DNA from: Forficula auricularia
Taxonomy: Eukaryota; Arthropoda; Insecta; Dermaptera; Forficulidae
DNA: 64,000 bases
Direction: 5' to 3'
Assembly (NCBI GenBank): GCA_024734495.1
Contig: JALMQS010000128.1
Location: forward strand, 24,649,860 to 24,713,859
Part shown: positions 1 through 10,693 of the stretch, in pieces
Layout of the letters: every line of letters begins with the position of its first letter
Numbering within the stretch: position 1 is the first letter of the stretch
Made by a program: the position numbers and the translations under genes
The notes under the pieces: model-generated
The model's input: only the letters and a program-made list of their open reading frames with translations
Told to the model about the DNA's origin: nothing
Databases searched by the model: none

Positions 1-244
1 AGAGAAGTAGCTGCAGTTTATTATCAGAGAGGCTTTTATATCGAATATCTTGCCTTTTACAGTTAAGGTTAGCCAGCATAAGAATCATATTCAATGTATC
101 TAAAATAAGACAAGACATTCAGGGCTCCACTGATAAGCAGTACCGAAAGTGGAACATAGGTGGCAGGCTAAGTGGTGTTTTACATATGTTTATTTAATTT
201 TTTTTTTATAACATTAAATTTTAAAATTGAAGAAAATAAAGTTC

Positions 245-387
245 TATTTAGGGGGGGGGGTTCGGAGTTTCTGCCCCCCCCCCCGCTTGGGCAATTCGAT
301 CGCGACACACTTCCGAGATCAAAAGTAGATCTTATATACCGGCGACCGCCCCCCCCCCAAATCAGAGGTCTGGATCCGCGCCTTGGC
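245..387 (-). mobile_element. hAT MITE fragment, inverted copy of the 6747-7038 element
   Basis: Read on the minus strand, this stretch begins with a GGCGCGGATCCAG-like terminus (372-386), then a G run, then a block containing AAGTGTGTCGCGATCGAATT that matches the middle of the complete MITE at 6747-7038. The other end is lost, and both edges carry 9-12 nt G or C homopolymers. The two overlapping reading frames here (172-498 plus, 180-551 minus) are products of the homopolymers and are not genes. The rest of 1-685 shows nothing I recognise. Confidence 0.55.
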
Positions 388-693
388 GTGGAAGGTACAA
401 CCAGAAAGAAACATCTAGCTTTGCGTGATCCCAAGAGTCCAAACGCAACAAATAAGAATAATAATATATTTCCAAGCCTAACAAATAGAACAACATAAAG
501 TACAATTCTATATCTATAAAACAAATAATAATAGCCAGATATAAAGTACAATATATGAATTAATGTGATAATGAATTTTGTGAATAATTCTCGTTGAAAG
601 GGAATACTTACCTAACATGAATCTCCCCAGAAGAGGGATCAAATGGTCTTCATTAAATTAATAATGTATCTAAATTACCTACATTGTCTATAC

Positions 694-2176
694 CAGGGGT
701 CGGCAACCTTTTGAGACGGAAGAGCCAAAAGTTACAATTTACAAAATTTCCCAGTTTTTAAAGAGCCACTAACATTTTTGTTTCAATATTATTGATATTT
801 GATTAGGATTAGGTATATAAATTTGATTTTTGATTTAAAATAAATAGCTTTAAATATTAAATAATATTTATTCATATAAAAACATACATATCGTCGCCTT
901 AGAGAGTAAACCTGCTAACTCACAACAAGGAAATTTTACAGGGCAGAGAGAAAACAAACAAAATTTAATATTGTTGTTATGGAAAAAAATATTTTTCACA
1001 TTTTTTTCTACAACTTACGATCGCAATTTTAAGTATCAGTTTTACTTGGACGATGCTGCATCTCTTTTTCTTTCGAACGGTATTAATATGTCATATATGA
1101 TAAAAATGGAGTTAGCAGGTTTACACTCTAAGCCGACGATATGTTTCGCACAATACATATTAAAGTATTTTAGCTAGCTCTACTAGAATAATAAAATTAG
1201 TAATCAAATAATATAACTATAATTAACGCCAACCTAACCGCTTAAAAGCCATCCCCAAATGAAGGTATACGAACCGATCAACCGAGCCAAACTGAATACA
1301 TCTTAACCAAACCTTACAAGGTTTATTTAGAAACCCATTTTTTATCTAATCGAACCGAGATCATAAACCGAACCTGTTCAAGTTGTTTTTTGACAGTGGG
1401 CAGCTGATCTTCGCCTTAGCCTAAAATAATATAATCTTATTTATATTAAACGAGCAATTCTTGTATATATATATATATATATATCCGGTCGGGTTCTCTA
1501 AAACGGTTCTAACGATTTGGATGAAATTCACGGGTTAGGAGGGTTTTGTGTTGGACATTCGATCTGTCACGGTCTCATCTTCGGCTAAGTTGTTTTTGAT
1601 GGGTTTTTGTTAATTGAAATAATTATTCACAGGTGGTTGTCTCGATAAAAATGTTTATTTACATTTTTATTCAATTTCCTTTAATAAATAATTGGTTTTT
1701 TAATTTTATATCCCACAATAAGATCATTATAATTATTATTATATATTAAAAGTTGGGCAATTTAATTGATTAAAATCGAGTTTTAAATCCCACAAATATT
1801 AATTTGACAATTTAATTGATGAACTCAAAAATTGTTATTTAATTAAAAAAAAATAATTATACGGTATTTATTTATATACCTATAGGTAAATACATAATCT
1901 GTGGGCCTCTGAAGGCTAGAAATGCAAAAACTGGGTGCGTGGGCGGGGTAAATGTGGGGGTGAAGGAGGTGGAGTTTTCAGTGGTGGGGAGTCCGGGGGA
2001 GGTACGGGGTTTCCGGGGGGGGGGGGGGGGTTTCGAGGATTAATATATGGCTATTAACTGAAGCAAAAAGTTAGTGAGCATCGCTCTCGGTGGCCAGGTA
2101 CTTATTAATATATGCGCGTGGGATAGGAGAGCCGCATCTTGACATCCGAAAAGAGCCCGCAGGTTGCCGACACCTG
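694..2176. mobile_element. Non-autonomous hAT-like DNA transposon with 8-bp target duplication
   Basis: The left end reads CAGGGGTCGGCAACCT and the right end, reverse complemented, reads CAGGTGTCGGCAACCT, a 16-bp terminal inverted repeat with one mismatch. It is flanked by a perfect 8-bp direct duplication GTCTATAC at 686-693 and 2177-2184. Eight-bp duplications and CAGGGGTCGGCAACC-type ends are typical of hAT (Buster-like) elements. No transposase coding is visible; the longest frame (971-1177) is only 68 codons and unrecognised. A second repeat (1446-2104) occupies the interior, so the original hAT was probably a MITE of about 0.8 kb. Confidence 0.85.
1446..2104 (+). mobile_element. Helentron-like repeat nested in the hAT
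   Basis: It starts with ATTAAACGAGCAATTCTTG and a (TA)n run, then a block resembling CGAAAACGGCTCTAACGATT. A strongly G-rich strand follows at 1937-2032. It ends with a short inverted repeat around GAGCATCGCTC followed by GGCCAGGTACT. The same order recurs at 54285-54965, and parts recur at many other sites. A terminal hairpin followed by a short tail is what rolling-circle (Helitron/Helentron) 3' ends look like; assignment to that class is my inference, because CTRR is absent and no Rep/helicase is present. Confidence 0.5.
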
Positions 2177-2774
2177 GTCTATACTATCATATTTTGTTAA
2201 TGATATATGCCCACTAATATACACTAACCTATTCATAAATAAATTATAAACAATCGTAACAATCAACTAATACGTAATAGTAGATAAATAAAATGAACTT
2301 ATCAACGATATTGACTAAAATAATTCATACGCTTTGCTTTGACCGAGTAATTAATTCCTTTTTTTCACATTTATGTCTGAATTTCAGTCAAGTCCAAATG
2401 AATATTTTCTCTATAATATATTGAGTATCGTTTTTAGTCCAGTCAAATTGTGCCCTGGGGAAAGTTTTGTGGTAGTTCTGATTTTTGCATATATATGTTT
2501 TTTGGGGCGCTGAATCCAAATCTGAGGTCTCCCACCAAAATTTCGTGACGCAACTTTGTAGAAAATGCAAAAAAAGGTGAGAATTTACATTTTTTGGTGG
2601 TTTTTTAGTTATAACTAGAAAACTATCAACTTTTCCTAAATAACCTTCCCATTCAAAATTAAAGTTAATAAAATTTCCTACAAATTTTATTATTTGGGGT
2701 TTACTCCCACCAACCGTTCGAGCTTAAGCGCAAAGTCCAATTTTACGACCTCGGCATCACTCAAAAACTCGTAC

Positions 2775-3455
2775 TTTTTTTTGATATTTTCCCATATTGA
2801 CCATCAATGAGTACGTTTTCGACAAAGAACCCTCTGTACATTTTTAAACTAGATTAAAATTAATACAGTTTCATCTTAATTACATATTGGTAATCCGTGC
2901 CGCAATGAGGTTAGAGTTTTGAAAAACTGCAAGTTTTTGCAAAAAATCGCAATTTTTCTTTCATAAAATGAAAACCACTCATCCTACAAACTTGATTCTT
3001 ATCTTATTCTCTAGGAAATTTTAGTGACTTGAATGTTTATTTGTAACACTTTTTTGTTAACACTCTTAGATTTATAGATATCTAGCATTTTCCATGACAG
3101 GTTATGATCCGAATCCTCAGAAGTGTCATGGAAAATGCTGAATATCTATAAATATGAGTTTTATCAAAAAAGTGGTCCAAGTAAACGTTCAAGTCAACAA
3201 AATTTTCTAGAGAATGAAATAGAAATCAAGTTTCTACGATAAGTGGTTTTCATATTATGAAGGAAAAATTGCGATTTTTTTGCAAAAAATTGCAGTTTTA
3301 CAAAACTAATCTCATTGCGGCACGGATTTGTATTTATCCAATTAAAATAAAACTTTGTTTGAATTGTAGCAAATTTAATCTAGTTTAAGAATATATAGAG
3401 TGGTCTTTGTCGAAAACGTGCTCCCTCATGGTCAAAATGGGAAATAATCGAAAAA
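2775..3455. repeat. 680-bp foldback element (inverted repeat)
   Basis: Two arms of roughly 320-335 bp, 2775-3095 and 3118-3455, are reverse complements with scattered differences. Matching landmarks are CCATGACA / TGTCATGG near the centre, GTGCCGCAATGAGG / CTCATTGCGGCAC further out, and CGTTTTCGACAAAGA / TCTTTGTCGAAAACG near the ends. Only about 20 bp separates the arms. There is no coding potential. Divergence between arms argues for a real, aged foldback and against an assembly fold-over. Confidence 0.8.
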
Positions 3456-4904
3456 AGTGATCCGGTGGTCTGTTTTTTTTTTTGGATCCCCATTAAAAAT
3501 CGAACTACTCGACCAATTTTGCATTTCTTTTTTTTAATCGACATGAAATATTATCCTCTTTAATTTACTATGGGACAATTATTTACAAAATATGGACAGT
3601 TTTCGAGTTATAAGAAAAAAACTGAAAAAGGTCCGAAAAATTTCGAGGTTTTTCGGCCACCAAAAGTTGTCCCCCACACTTTCTAGGTCGCAAACTTAGA
3701 TTCGGCATACCCACACTATACCAAACGATCCTAGGAAAAAAATCTTTTCTCGCAATTAATGTAAGCTGAACCACTTTTTGGATCCTCTATTTACTGGGCT
3801 ATTTTAATTATAAGACTATTTTATTAGAAATATCACTTTTATTTGAAAATATTTTTGACCCCCCCCCCCCCGTCGCAATTTTGGCCCCCAAGAAAAATAA
3901 TAACTCTCTTTTTTTATTATGGTACATTTTATTTTTCTTGTTTTTTTTTTAATTTGAAAATCTTATAATTTTAATTTTTCTAACCTCCCCAAGCTCCAAA
4001 ACGTCATGGTTTCGCTCAATTTTTTTTTATTAAAATAGTTTGAGCCATTTCTGAGATATTAAAAAAAAACGAAGTAAAATAACCACTTTTTTATTTTCAT
4101 TCACGATTACATTACATGACTATTCAAATTTTATTATAAGTATTATCTATTGATAAATAAATGTATATTATTTAATTCAGAAAATGTCTTGTATAATAAA
4201 TATATCGTCTTGGAATTTGCATTGGAGAAATAAATTTACCTTCAAATATATTTACGTATAGAGATAGAAAGAAAGAGACAGAGCCATCTATTGATCAATG
4301 ACCGAACTCTCTCTCTCTCTCTCTTTCCAATTGAAGAATTCTTTTTCTTTTATTTCCATTGAAATCTCGAGGGAAAATGTGTCGAGAAATAAACTAACCT
4401 AAAAAAAGTAAATAAATAAAAACAAAATTATTTATTTATTATCGAGAAGTTGTGCCAACATTAAAACAAAAAAATCATAAAATAAACAAATGGTCGGCAT
4501 CGATTCAATATATAAAGCCAATTCATTTCAAATTCAAAGCCAAATATGTATAATATTATCCAATTTGTTTTTTTATTATTATGATAAGAATATGTGGGTA
4601 AAAAATTATTATTATTATTATTATTTAAATATGCCAAATCCATGACCTCTTGTTCTAGATCTAGTTTTGCCTCAATGATTTTTAACAATATGAAATATTA
4701 TTTATATTTATTTGTTATTAATTGTTTAATTTACAATATGGCGTATTAATTACAAGCAATTATAAATAAATAATTAGCTAATTGAATTTCAATTATTTAA
4801 AAAGCATTTATTTATAATGTTCACATGGTAATTTCAACACTTCTGATTGGAGTACGAAACAATTGGAAATATGAGAAATTGGAGATAATTAATTAATTAA
4901 TTAT
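3456..4904. other. AT-rich stretch without recognisable genes
   Basis: This region holds homopolymer runs (T at about 3473, C at about 3861), a (CT)n run near 4309-4325 and a TTA-rich tract near 4600-4625. No frame in it resembles a known protein, including the 63- and 75-codon minus-strand frames at 3583-3774 and 4461-4688. Confidence 0.5.
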
Positions 4905-5345
4905 CGAATCGGAGAATTTACCACTTGCTCAAGTCATAGCCTGAGTTAAATTGGATTTCATCTACTTAGCTATTGATGATTTCTAACTTTCTTTGTCTAA
5001 CTTGTGATACCGATTTCTATTCTATTCTATTATTTCTGACTACCACATCAAATAATCCACACCCACCCCTCTATCATGTCCACGCTAACCCTGCATTATA
5101 CAAACATCCGCGGTCTCTTTAGTAATAAAGCCTCTGTATGACATCTAGAGAGTGGAACTCTCTTCCCCCGACCGTCTTTCCAGCTACTTATAACCTTCAA
5201 TCTTTCAAGACCAGCACCCACAGATACCTTCGACTGCTACCCAATCCCTAAATCTCCCCTTATCTTCACGTTACAAGGGTCCACCACGGACTTCAGAGGT
5301 TGTACTTTCTTGGTGCAACTTCTTCTTGTATCAATATCATTATAT
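4905..5345 (+). mobile_element. Internally deleted LINE derivative (LINE head joined to LINE tail)
   Basis: A frame from about 5074 reads TLHYTNIRGLFSNKASV, which resembles the start of a LINE apurinic endonuclease domain (the N-I-R-G-L motif). It stops, and only a few bases later another frame reads REWNSLPPTVFP and then YNLQSFKTSTHRYL, which resembles the extreme C-terminus of the same type of LINE ORF2 (consensus W-N-S-L-P ... S-F-K). The whole EN-RT body between them is missing. The leader (4905-5070) shares GAGAATTTACCACT, AAATTGGAT and TCTAACTTTCT with a second, shorter copy at 46425-46633. The tail TCAATATCATTA is also shared. It is a non-autonomous family that keeps both LINE ends; its clade is uncertain. 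Confidence 0.65.
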
Positions 5346-5347
5346 TA

Positions 5348-5388
<41 letters not shown>

Positions 5389-5600
5389 CATATAGCTATA
5401 GATGGAATCGATTTCTCAAAAACGGCTCAAACGATTTCTCGAAAACGGCTCAAACGAATTTGATTAGATGGTTTTAGGTCCACAACATTCATATGTCAGA
5501 GTCCCATCTTCTAGTAACTTTAATTTGATTGGTTTTTTCTTAATTAAACTAATTATTAACTGGTGGATATCTTTTTTCCTTTTATTAATTAATTTTAAAA
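5340..5600 (+). repeat. (TA)n tract followed by Helentron-like 5' block
   Basis: A TA/TACA microsatellite (about 5345-5395) leads into TTTCTCAAAAACGGCTCAAACGATT, partly duplicated in tandem (two overlapping CGGCTCAAACGA units), then a segment matching the interior of the family described at 1446-2104. No 3' hairpin follows, so it is a fragment. Confidence 0.5.
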
Positions 5601-6274
5601 ACCACTAATAGTTAATTATAAATATTATTATATATTTAAATTAGGAAATTTAATTTATTTTAGGTATTTTCTATTGAATCTAGAGTGGTAGAATTCAATG
5701 ATTGAATGATGCAAAGTCAGACCTAGGATAATGGAAACCAGAAATTTAGAATAAAACAATTTATTAGAAGGTTATTTTTATTCTTTTAAAAACTCGTCAA
5801 TTTAGAAGAATGGTCCATTCAGGATTTAAAAGGGTCAACGAATGGATCCCTCTGTAATTATATTAATATTATTTTTAATTGCAATTATGTTCAAATCTCA
5901 AAATCACGGATTAGGCGGTTTTCGGGTGGAGAAATCGATCATTCAGGCTTTTAATTATTCACAGATGGGTGTGTCAAGAATAATTAATTAACTATTAACT
6001 TTTTTTTTTCAATTTCCCTTTATTATTTTCTTTTTTCTTTTAATTTTCTAGCTTAGTAATAGTAAATTTTCAAATTTAATTAATTAGAGGTGTTTTCTAT
6101 TGGAGACGGTGTGGTAGAACTCAATGATGAATTGATGGAAAAAGGCAGCAACAAGGATAATGAAAACCAGAAATACACCGGATTTATTTTGGCCCGAGCT
6201 GGTGGATCTACCATATACCTTGGCAAAAAAATTAATTAAATTTGATTTAATTTTGAGTACAATACCATATACTT

Positions 6275-6480
6275 ATATAAACAATTTATAATTAATTATT
6301 TTATTTTTTAATTTATAAACAAATACAACAATTAGAATAAATAAACAAACATGACAACAATGCTGAGCCGTTCTTTTTCTCCTTCGCTGATGCTCTCTCG
6401 TTTTATTTTTATGTTTTGTACGGAACTCAACAGAAAAGAACCTGTGATCTTTAAATTCTCACCCAGCCTGGTTGCTATTC
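6275..6480. repeat. Dispersed repeat shared with 14435-14640
   Basis: Both copies contain AATTTATAATTAATTATTTT-like sequence, then ACAA-AGAATAAATAAACAA, then GCCGAGCCGTTC / GCTGAGCCGTTC, TTCTCCTTC and GATGCTCTCTCG in the same order. The 84-codon frame at 6351-6605 runs through the copy but resembles no protein I know. The class is unknown. Confidence 0.5.
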
Positions 6481-6611
6481 ATAAATTATTTCTAAATATT
6501 AATTTCCTCCACTTTTCCCCCACACTAAAACAAATTAAATCTTTTATATTTTATGAGGTTGGCATTAAATATACACTGAATCTGCAGATTTTAATCATTG
6601 GATAATCATAT

Positions 6612-6616
<5 letters not shown>

Positions 6617-6662
<46 letters not shown>
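6617..6662. repeat. (TA)n(TG)n microsatellite
   Basis: About 13 TA repeats pass directly into about 9 TG repeats, a simple dinucleotide microsatellite. Confidence 0.9.
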
Positions 6663-6663
<1 letters not shown>

Positions 6664-6746
6664 GCTGATAATACTACAAGAGAGAGAATATAATATGTTT
6701 AAATTTACTAATTATCTCTGTAAATTATATTCTCGAAAGTGCGTAC

Positions 6747-7038
6747 CAAGGGCGGATCCAGGAATTTTTTATGGGGGGGGGGGGAGAATATATATAAAGT
6801 GCCCCCGATGTATATAAGATCGACTTTTATCTCGAAAGTGTGTCGCGATCGAATTGTCAAGCGGGGCGCCGCAGCAGAGATGCCCCACACACACAAATAA
6901 ATGTTTTTTACAAGTTTCATATCTCATATTTTAAGTTCATTAAAATAAAATAAAATAAAATTGTTATAAATTCCCTGTCGATTTGGCCGCCGTTTTTTGG
7001 CCTCTATGGAGGGTGGCCCCCCCATGGATGCGCCCTTG
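6747..7038. mobile_element. Complete hAT-type MITE, 292 bp
   Basis: The ends are CAAGGGCGGATCCAGG on the left and, reverse complemented on the right, CAAGGGCGCATCCATGG. The 8-bp flanks are GTGCGTAC (6739-6746) and GTGTGTAC (7039-7046), a target duplication with one transition. End sequence and 8-bp duplication fit hAT transposons. There is no coding capacity. Internal landmarks (GTGTGTCGCGATCGAATTG, a G run) recur in inverted orientation at 245-387. Confidence 0.8.
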
Positions 7039-7199
7039 GTGTGTACACCACATGACTTCTCTTACAATTTCCCTAACCTTTAATCATCCCAACAATTCCC
7101 CCCCTTTCAAATTATTACACCGGAAACATAAAATAGACAAAGGTAAACAGAACACTCCCGGAGAATCTCATTTAGAAGAAACTCAACTCGAAGTTAACA

Positions 7200-7822
7200 T
7201 TTTTTCTCGAAAACGGCTCTACCGATTTCGATGAAAATCACATTGGGTCTAGAAATTGATCTGTCAGGGTCTCATCTTCAAATAACTTTAATTTTATTGA
7301 TTTTTTCTTAATTAAAATAATTATTCACAGGTGTGTGTCAATAAAAAAATATTTATTTATCTCAAAAACTACTCAAACGATTTTACTTGTAAAATTATAA
7401 CAAACTTATTATCTCAAATTAGTTTTGAGCTGCAGAGGGTTCAAAAGTGGTTCGAAATTGTTCGTGTAACTTAGCGTAGGTACGTACCAATGCTCGAACT
7501 GTTTGTTTTTAAATCAAGTAATAGTGTGGTCACCACACGACTTTCACATCCTCACTTATTTGAAATCATCGCGACACTCCTGTTGCGAGCCCACCGCTTG
7601 CCAGCAAATATGTTGCGAGCCTGAGGTTATGGCTGCAAACAAATTATTTTATTTATTTAGAGCGGGCCGTATTATATTCCTGACGGACTATAATGACTCG
7701 CTCCGGGTAACGTGAGGCCTTCAGATGTGTGGATTCGCTGTCTCGCACGTCGTTGCTAGAGGTGTCTGTCTTCTGTGGAGGAACGTTAGTTATATTCTCT
7801 GTTAGTTGAATAAAGATTTCAC
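7200..7822 (+). other. Helentron-like block, then unassigned sequence
   Basis: 7203-7350 contains TCTCGAAAACGGCTCTACCG, then a GGGTCTAG...GATCTGTCAGGGTCTCATCTTC stretch typical of the family at 1446. From about 7350 to 7822 the base composition is less AT-biased. It includes the palindrome GTGTGGTCACCACAC (7526-7540) and an AATAAAG (about 7809) after GTTAGTTG, as in LTR transcript ends, but I could not define LTR boundaries or a target duplication. The 70-codon frame at 7503-7715 is unrecognised. Confidence 0.35.
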
Positions 7823-8078
7823 TGTCGATGGTAACAGAATTGTTTTTATTTTTAGGTTAAAAATAAAATAGAGAGAGTCTTCTGTTTTTTTAAATAAAAT
7901 AATTTTTAATTATTTCTAGAAATTTTCTAATAATTAAAAATTATTTTATTTAAAAAACAGAAGACTCTCTCATTTTGATTTTTAACCGACTTCCAAAAAA
8001 GGAGGAGGTTCTCTATTCGATTGAATTTTTTTTTTTTTAACCTAAAATAAAAACAATTCTGTTACCATCGACAGTGTC
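7823..8078. repeat. Nested palindrome
   Basis: Outer arms CTGTCGATGGTAACAGAATT (about 7823-7842) and its reverse complement (about 8059-8078) enclose an inner near-perfect palindrome, AGAGAGTCTTCTG... / ...CAGAAGACTCTCTC, at 7872-7975. Between the inner palindrome and the right outer arm lies a truncated copy (about 7980-8035) of the end of the AACCGACTTC element found complete next door. Confidence 0.8.
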
Positions 8079-8111
8079 TAGAAATAATTAAAAGTTATAT
8101 TCTCTATTTTT

Positions 8112-8840
8112 AACCGACTTCAAAAAAGGAGGAGGTTCTCTATTCGAATGAATTTTTTTTTTTTTTTTTTTTTTGTGCCTATGTTACCTCATATCTCCGC
8201 CAATTGTCAACCGATTTTGAAAATTTTTTTGCATTGGGTCCAGTCTAGCTTCCGATTGGTCCCATTTTTTTTCGATTTTTTTCCATAGGTATTAGACCTT
8301 TTTTATTAGGTTTGTTTAGACCTAACCTCTTTGTTTATGAACCGATTTCGATGGTTCTTTTTTTATCGAAAGGGGTGTCTTAGGGATGGTGTCATATTAA
8401 TTTGGTCAAGTTCTGATGATATGATCACTATTAATAACATCACTAAAAAGAGAAAAATAAAAATAATTTTAAGAAAAAAATAAAAACCGACTTCAAAAAA
8501 TTAAATGCAACAAATAAAATACACTAAAAGGTATAAAATAATTATTATCTTATTTAGTTACAACTAAACGACGAAATATTAACATGAAATTACTTTTTGA
8601 AGTTGGTGCCAAACATATACCTTTTATGAATCGCACTCGACGGATCTTACTTAGTACGTTTGGCGGGTACGCTCGCTTATAGGTATAGTTTGTTTTGGCA
8701 CCGACTTCAAAAAAGTAATTTCATGTTAATATTTCGTCGTTTAGTTGTAATAAATAGATAATAATTATTTTATACCTTTTAGTGTATTTTATTTGTTGCA
8801 TTTAATTTTTTTGAAGTCGGTTTTTATTTTTTCTTAAAAC
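8112..8840 (+). mobile_element. AACCGACTTC element, near-complete copy 1
   Basis: It is bounded by TTAACCGACTTCAAAAAAGG and, on the right, TTTTTTTGAAGTCGGTTTTT, giving inverted ends of about 15-16 bp. Part one (to about 8480) is an AT-rich segment with GTGCCTATGTTACCTCATAT and GGTCCCATTTTTTTTCG. Part two (8484-8836) is a foldback whose arms enclose a 73-bp non-palindromic core (8615-8687). Other copies lie at 30545-31275 (minus), 44723-45410 and 46313-47615, with a half copy at 9105-9480. There is no protein coding. It behaves as a non-autonomous DNA transposon or MITE, but the superfamily is unknown; the GAAGTCGGTT end is widespread in insect genomes as I remember them. Confidence 0.7.
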
Positions 8841-8936
8841 TTATTTTTTTATATCATGTTTTTTCATATCCAAATGTGGCTTGTACATCTCTGGCACAAC
8901 TCTGAACAACTCAGTGACAATCAACTGTCTATATAC

Positions 8937-9020
8937 CTGGGGGTGAGGCGTGGGTTCGGGGATTAAGTATATAGCTTTTAACTGAAGCAAAAGTTACCGA
9001 GCATCGCTCAGTGGCCGAGT
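8937..9020 (+). repeat. G-rich strand plus terminal hairpin (Helentron-like 3' end)
   Basis: A G-rich stretch is followed by AACTGAAGCAAAAGTTACCGAGCATCGCTCAGTGGCC and ends near GTACTGAATATTAAG. ACCGAGC/GCTC(A)GT can form a stem with an ATC loop. The same 3' end recurs at 9625-9680, 15025-15125, 17480-17512, 54838-54965 and, inverted, near 34190 and 34482. Confidence 0.5.
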
Positions 9021-9104
9021 ACTGAATATTAAGAGCTGTAAATTGACTGATGTTTTCTAGACGATAAGCTAAATTTCAGTGTCTCTGCAAAAAAATTTTT
9101 AAGA

Positions 9105-9480
9105 AAAAAATAAAAACCGACTTCTAAAAAATTAAATTGCAACAAATATAAAAATACACTAAAAGGTATAAAATAATTATTATCTTATTTAGTTACAACT
9201 AAACGACGAAATATTAACACGAAATTACTTTTTAAAGTCGGTGCCAAACGAAGCTATACCTATAAGCGAGCGTACCCGCCAAACGCGTACGTTAAGTAAG
9301 ATCCGTCGAGTGCGATTCATAAAAGGTATATGTTTGGCACCTGACTTCAAAAAGTAATTTTCATCGTTAATATTTCGTCGTTTAGCAACTAAATAAGATA
9401 ATGATTATTTTATACCTTTTTAGTGTATTTTATTTGTTGCATTTAATTTTTGAAGTCGGTTTTATTTTTTTCTTAAATAT
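9105..9480 (-). mobile_element. AACCGACTTC element, foldback half only (copy 2)
   Basis: Arms read AAAACCGACTTC...ACTAAAAGGTATAAAATAA at one end and their reverse complement at the other. The 73-bp core (9254-9332) is inverted relative to copy 1. The AT-rich first half of the element is missing. Confidence 0.65.
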
Positions 9481-9483
9481 TTT

Positions 9484-9612
9484 TATTTTTCTCTTCGATG
9501 AGCCAGCGAGTCGAGGGAGTCGGTGAGGGTAGAATCGTCAATTAGCCTGACGGCTCGTTTCTGAATTGCATCAAGGGTAGCAAGAGAATATTTTGAGGCT
9601 CCTCTCCACAGA
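9484..9612 (-). pseudogene. LINE ORF2 relic, C-terminal RT/connection region
   Basis: The minus strand is open for 43 codons. It reads GSHLWRGASKYSLATLDAIQ, then KRAVRLIDD, and ends LDSLAHRR. The pattern G-x-H-L-W-x-G-A ... L-D-x-I-Q-K-R-A-x-R-L-I ... S-L-A-H-R-R is the conserved segment shortly after the RT thumb in many LINEs (the CR1/BovB-like 'IQKRA..LI' motif). It is cut off on the left by an AACCGACTTC element and on the right by a Helentron-like hairpin end. It is a small relic, with neither catalytic region present. Confidence 0.65.
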
Positions 9613-9624
9613 TGAGAGCCATGA

Positions 9625-9680
9625 AGCAAAAAGTTACCGAGCATCGCTCAGTGGCCAGGTAACTGAATATTAAGAGCTGT
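9625..9680 (+). repeat. Helentron-like 3' hairpin terminus
   Basis: GAAGCAAAAAGTTACCGAGC followed by ATCGCTCAGTGGCCAGGTAACTGAATATTAAGAG matches the terminus at 8985-9018 almost base for base. Confidence 0.5.
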
Positions 9681-10089
9681 TTTTGACTGATATTTTTTAG
9701 ACGATAAGCTAAGAATTTCGGTGTCTCTGCAAAAAATAAATTCATCTTTCTAAATAACAGACACTTTAATACATATGTACGCACTGACCGATAGATTTTT
9801 GGCCCCTTTTTTGCCTCTGTGGACCCCACTATCTAGTTTTATATCCTAAATCCGGTTTCCAACATTTAAGGGCATCGATTCCTTCCACCTAAAAGTTACA
9901 AAATGAAATTAACTTATTTCATCTCGAAGTGTCAGGACCTAAGCAGCCGATCGCAATACTTCCCCCATTATATTCTATAGAATATAAATGTGAAAGTAAA
10001 AAATAACATGATAAATTTATTCAATATGTATTCTTGAAATGAATATTCGTGTCTTTTTTTGTGGGGAGGATTAGGGTTTTTTTCTACTT

Positions 10090-10470
10090 GTTATCTTCGT
10101 ATATAATTGCTTTTTTTGTGGGCGTTTTCCTTTTCCAAGCCAGCAAGTTCTTCCATTAATCGAAGCCCGTCAGCCAGCCGTTGGGCTTCATTTTTCACAT
10201 TTTCCCCCATTGAGCCTGTTGAGCCATTTCTTTTTGCTCGGCTGGCTTCCTTCCATCTGGTAGGTGTAGGGGTGTAGGTGCAGGGTGCAGGGTGCACCCA
10301 CCCCCGCAATCCTGTCCCCTATTCCGTCCGGGTCGATGCTAATCGCCAGGTCATCTTACCCTTCTGGCTTCTTTTCTTGATATTTTTAATCGTCGTCTCC
10401 TTGGTTGCGTTCAATCAACCAAAAGATCAAATGCCCCCGGGGGGTGGGGGGGGGGGGTAGGTCGCCTACA
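10090..10470. other. Less AT-rich island of unknown origin
   Basis: Base composition is clearly more balanced than in the flanks. On the minus strand a frame at 10091-10309 ends with NEAQRLADGLRLMEELAGLE and KENAHKKSNYIRR, a lysine/glutamate-rich helical pattern preceded by a pyrimidine-rich CCTACACCTACCAG that could be a 3' splice site. On the plus strand 10278-10460 contains a hydrophobic run and ends in a poly-G. I recognise neither frame. It could be a host exon or a TE fragment. Confidence 0.25.
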
Positions 10471-10693
10471 CAAATTTTATTTTCGAAATTATGTCAGCCT
10501 GGCAAGCAAAGTTGATTCCTGGTCACAAACACCAACCACAATTTTGTAAACTGAATTATTTTAATTAATTCGAACATTTTTGAGTGTTTTTTTTATAATT
10601 TTTATTTTTTAGAAAATACATGGTAGGGCATAAAGATCTCCCACATTTTTAAGAGGTTAAATTAAACTAGAAAAAAATATATACGTATATGTA

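Noticed and set aside
172..551. Two opposing frames of 108 and 123 codons
   Set aside because: They run through C and G homopolymers in a hAT MITE fragment.
7503..7822. LTR starting at the GTGTGGTCACCACAC palindrome
   Set aside because: There is an AATAAA and less AT-rich sequence, but no matching TG...CA boundaries, primer site or target duplication.
8615..9332. Core of the AACCGACTTC element flipping within its arms
   Set aside because: Core orientation follows the orientation of the adjoining AT-rich half in every complete copy, so whole-element orientation explains it.
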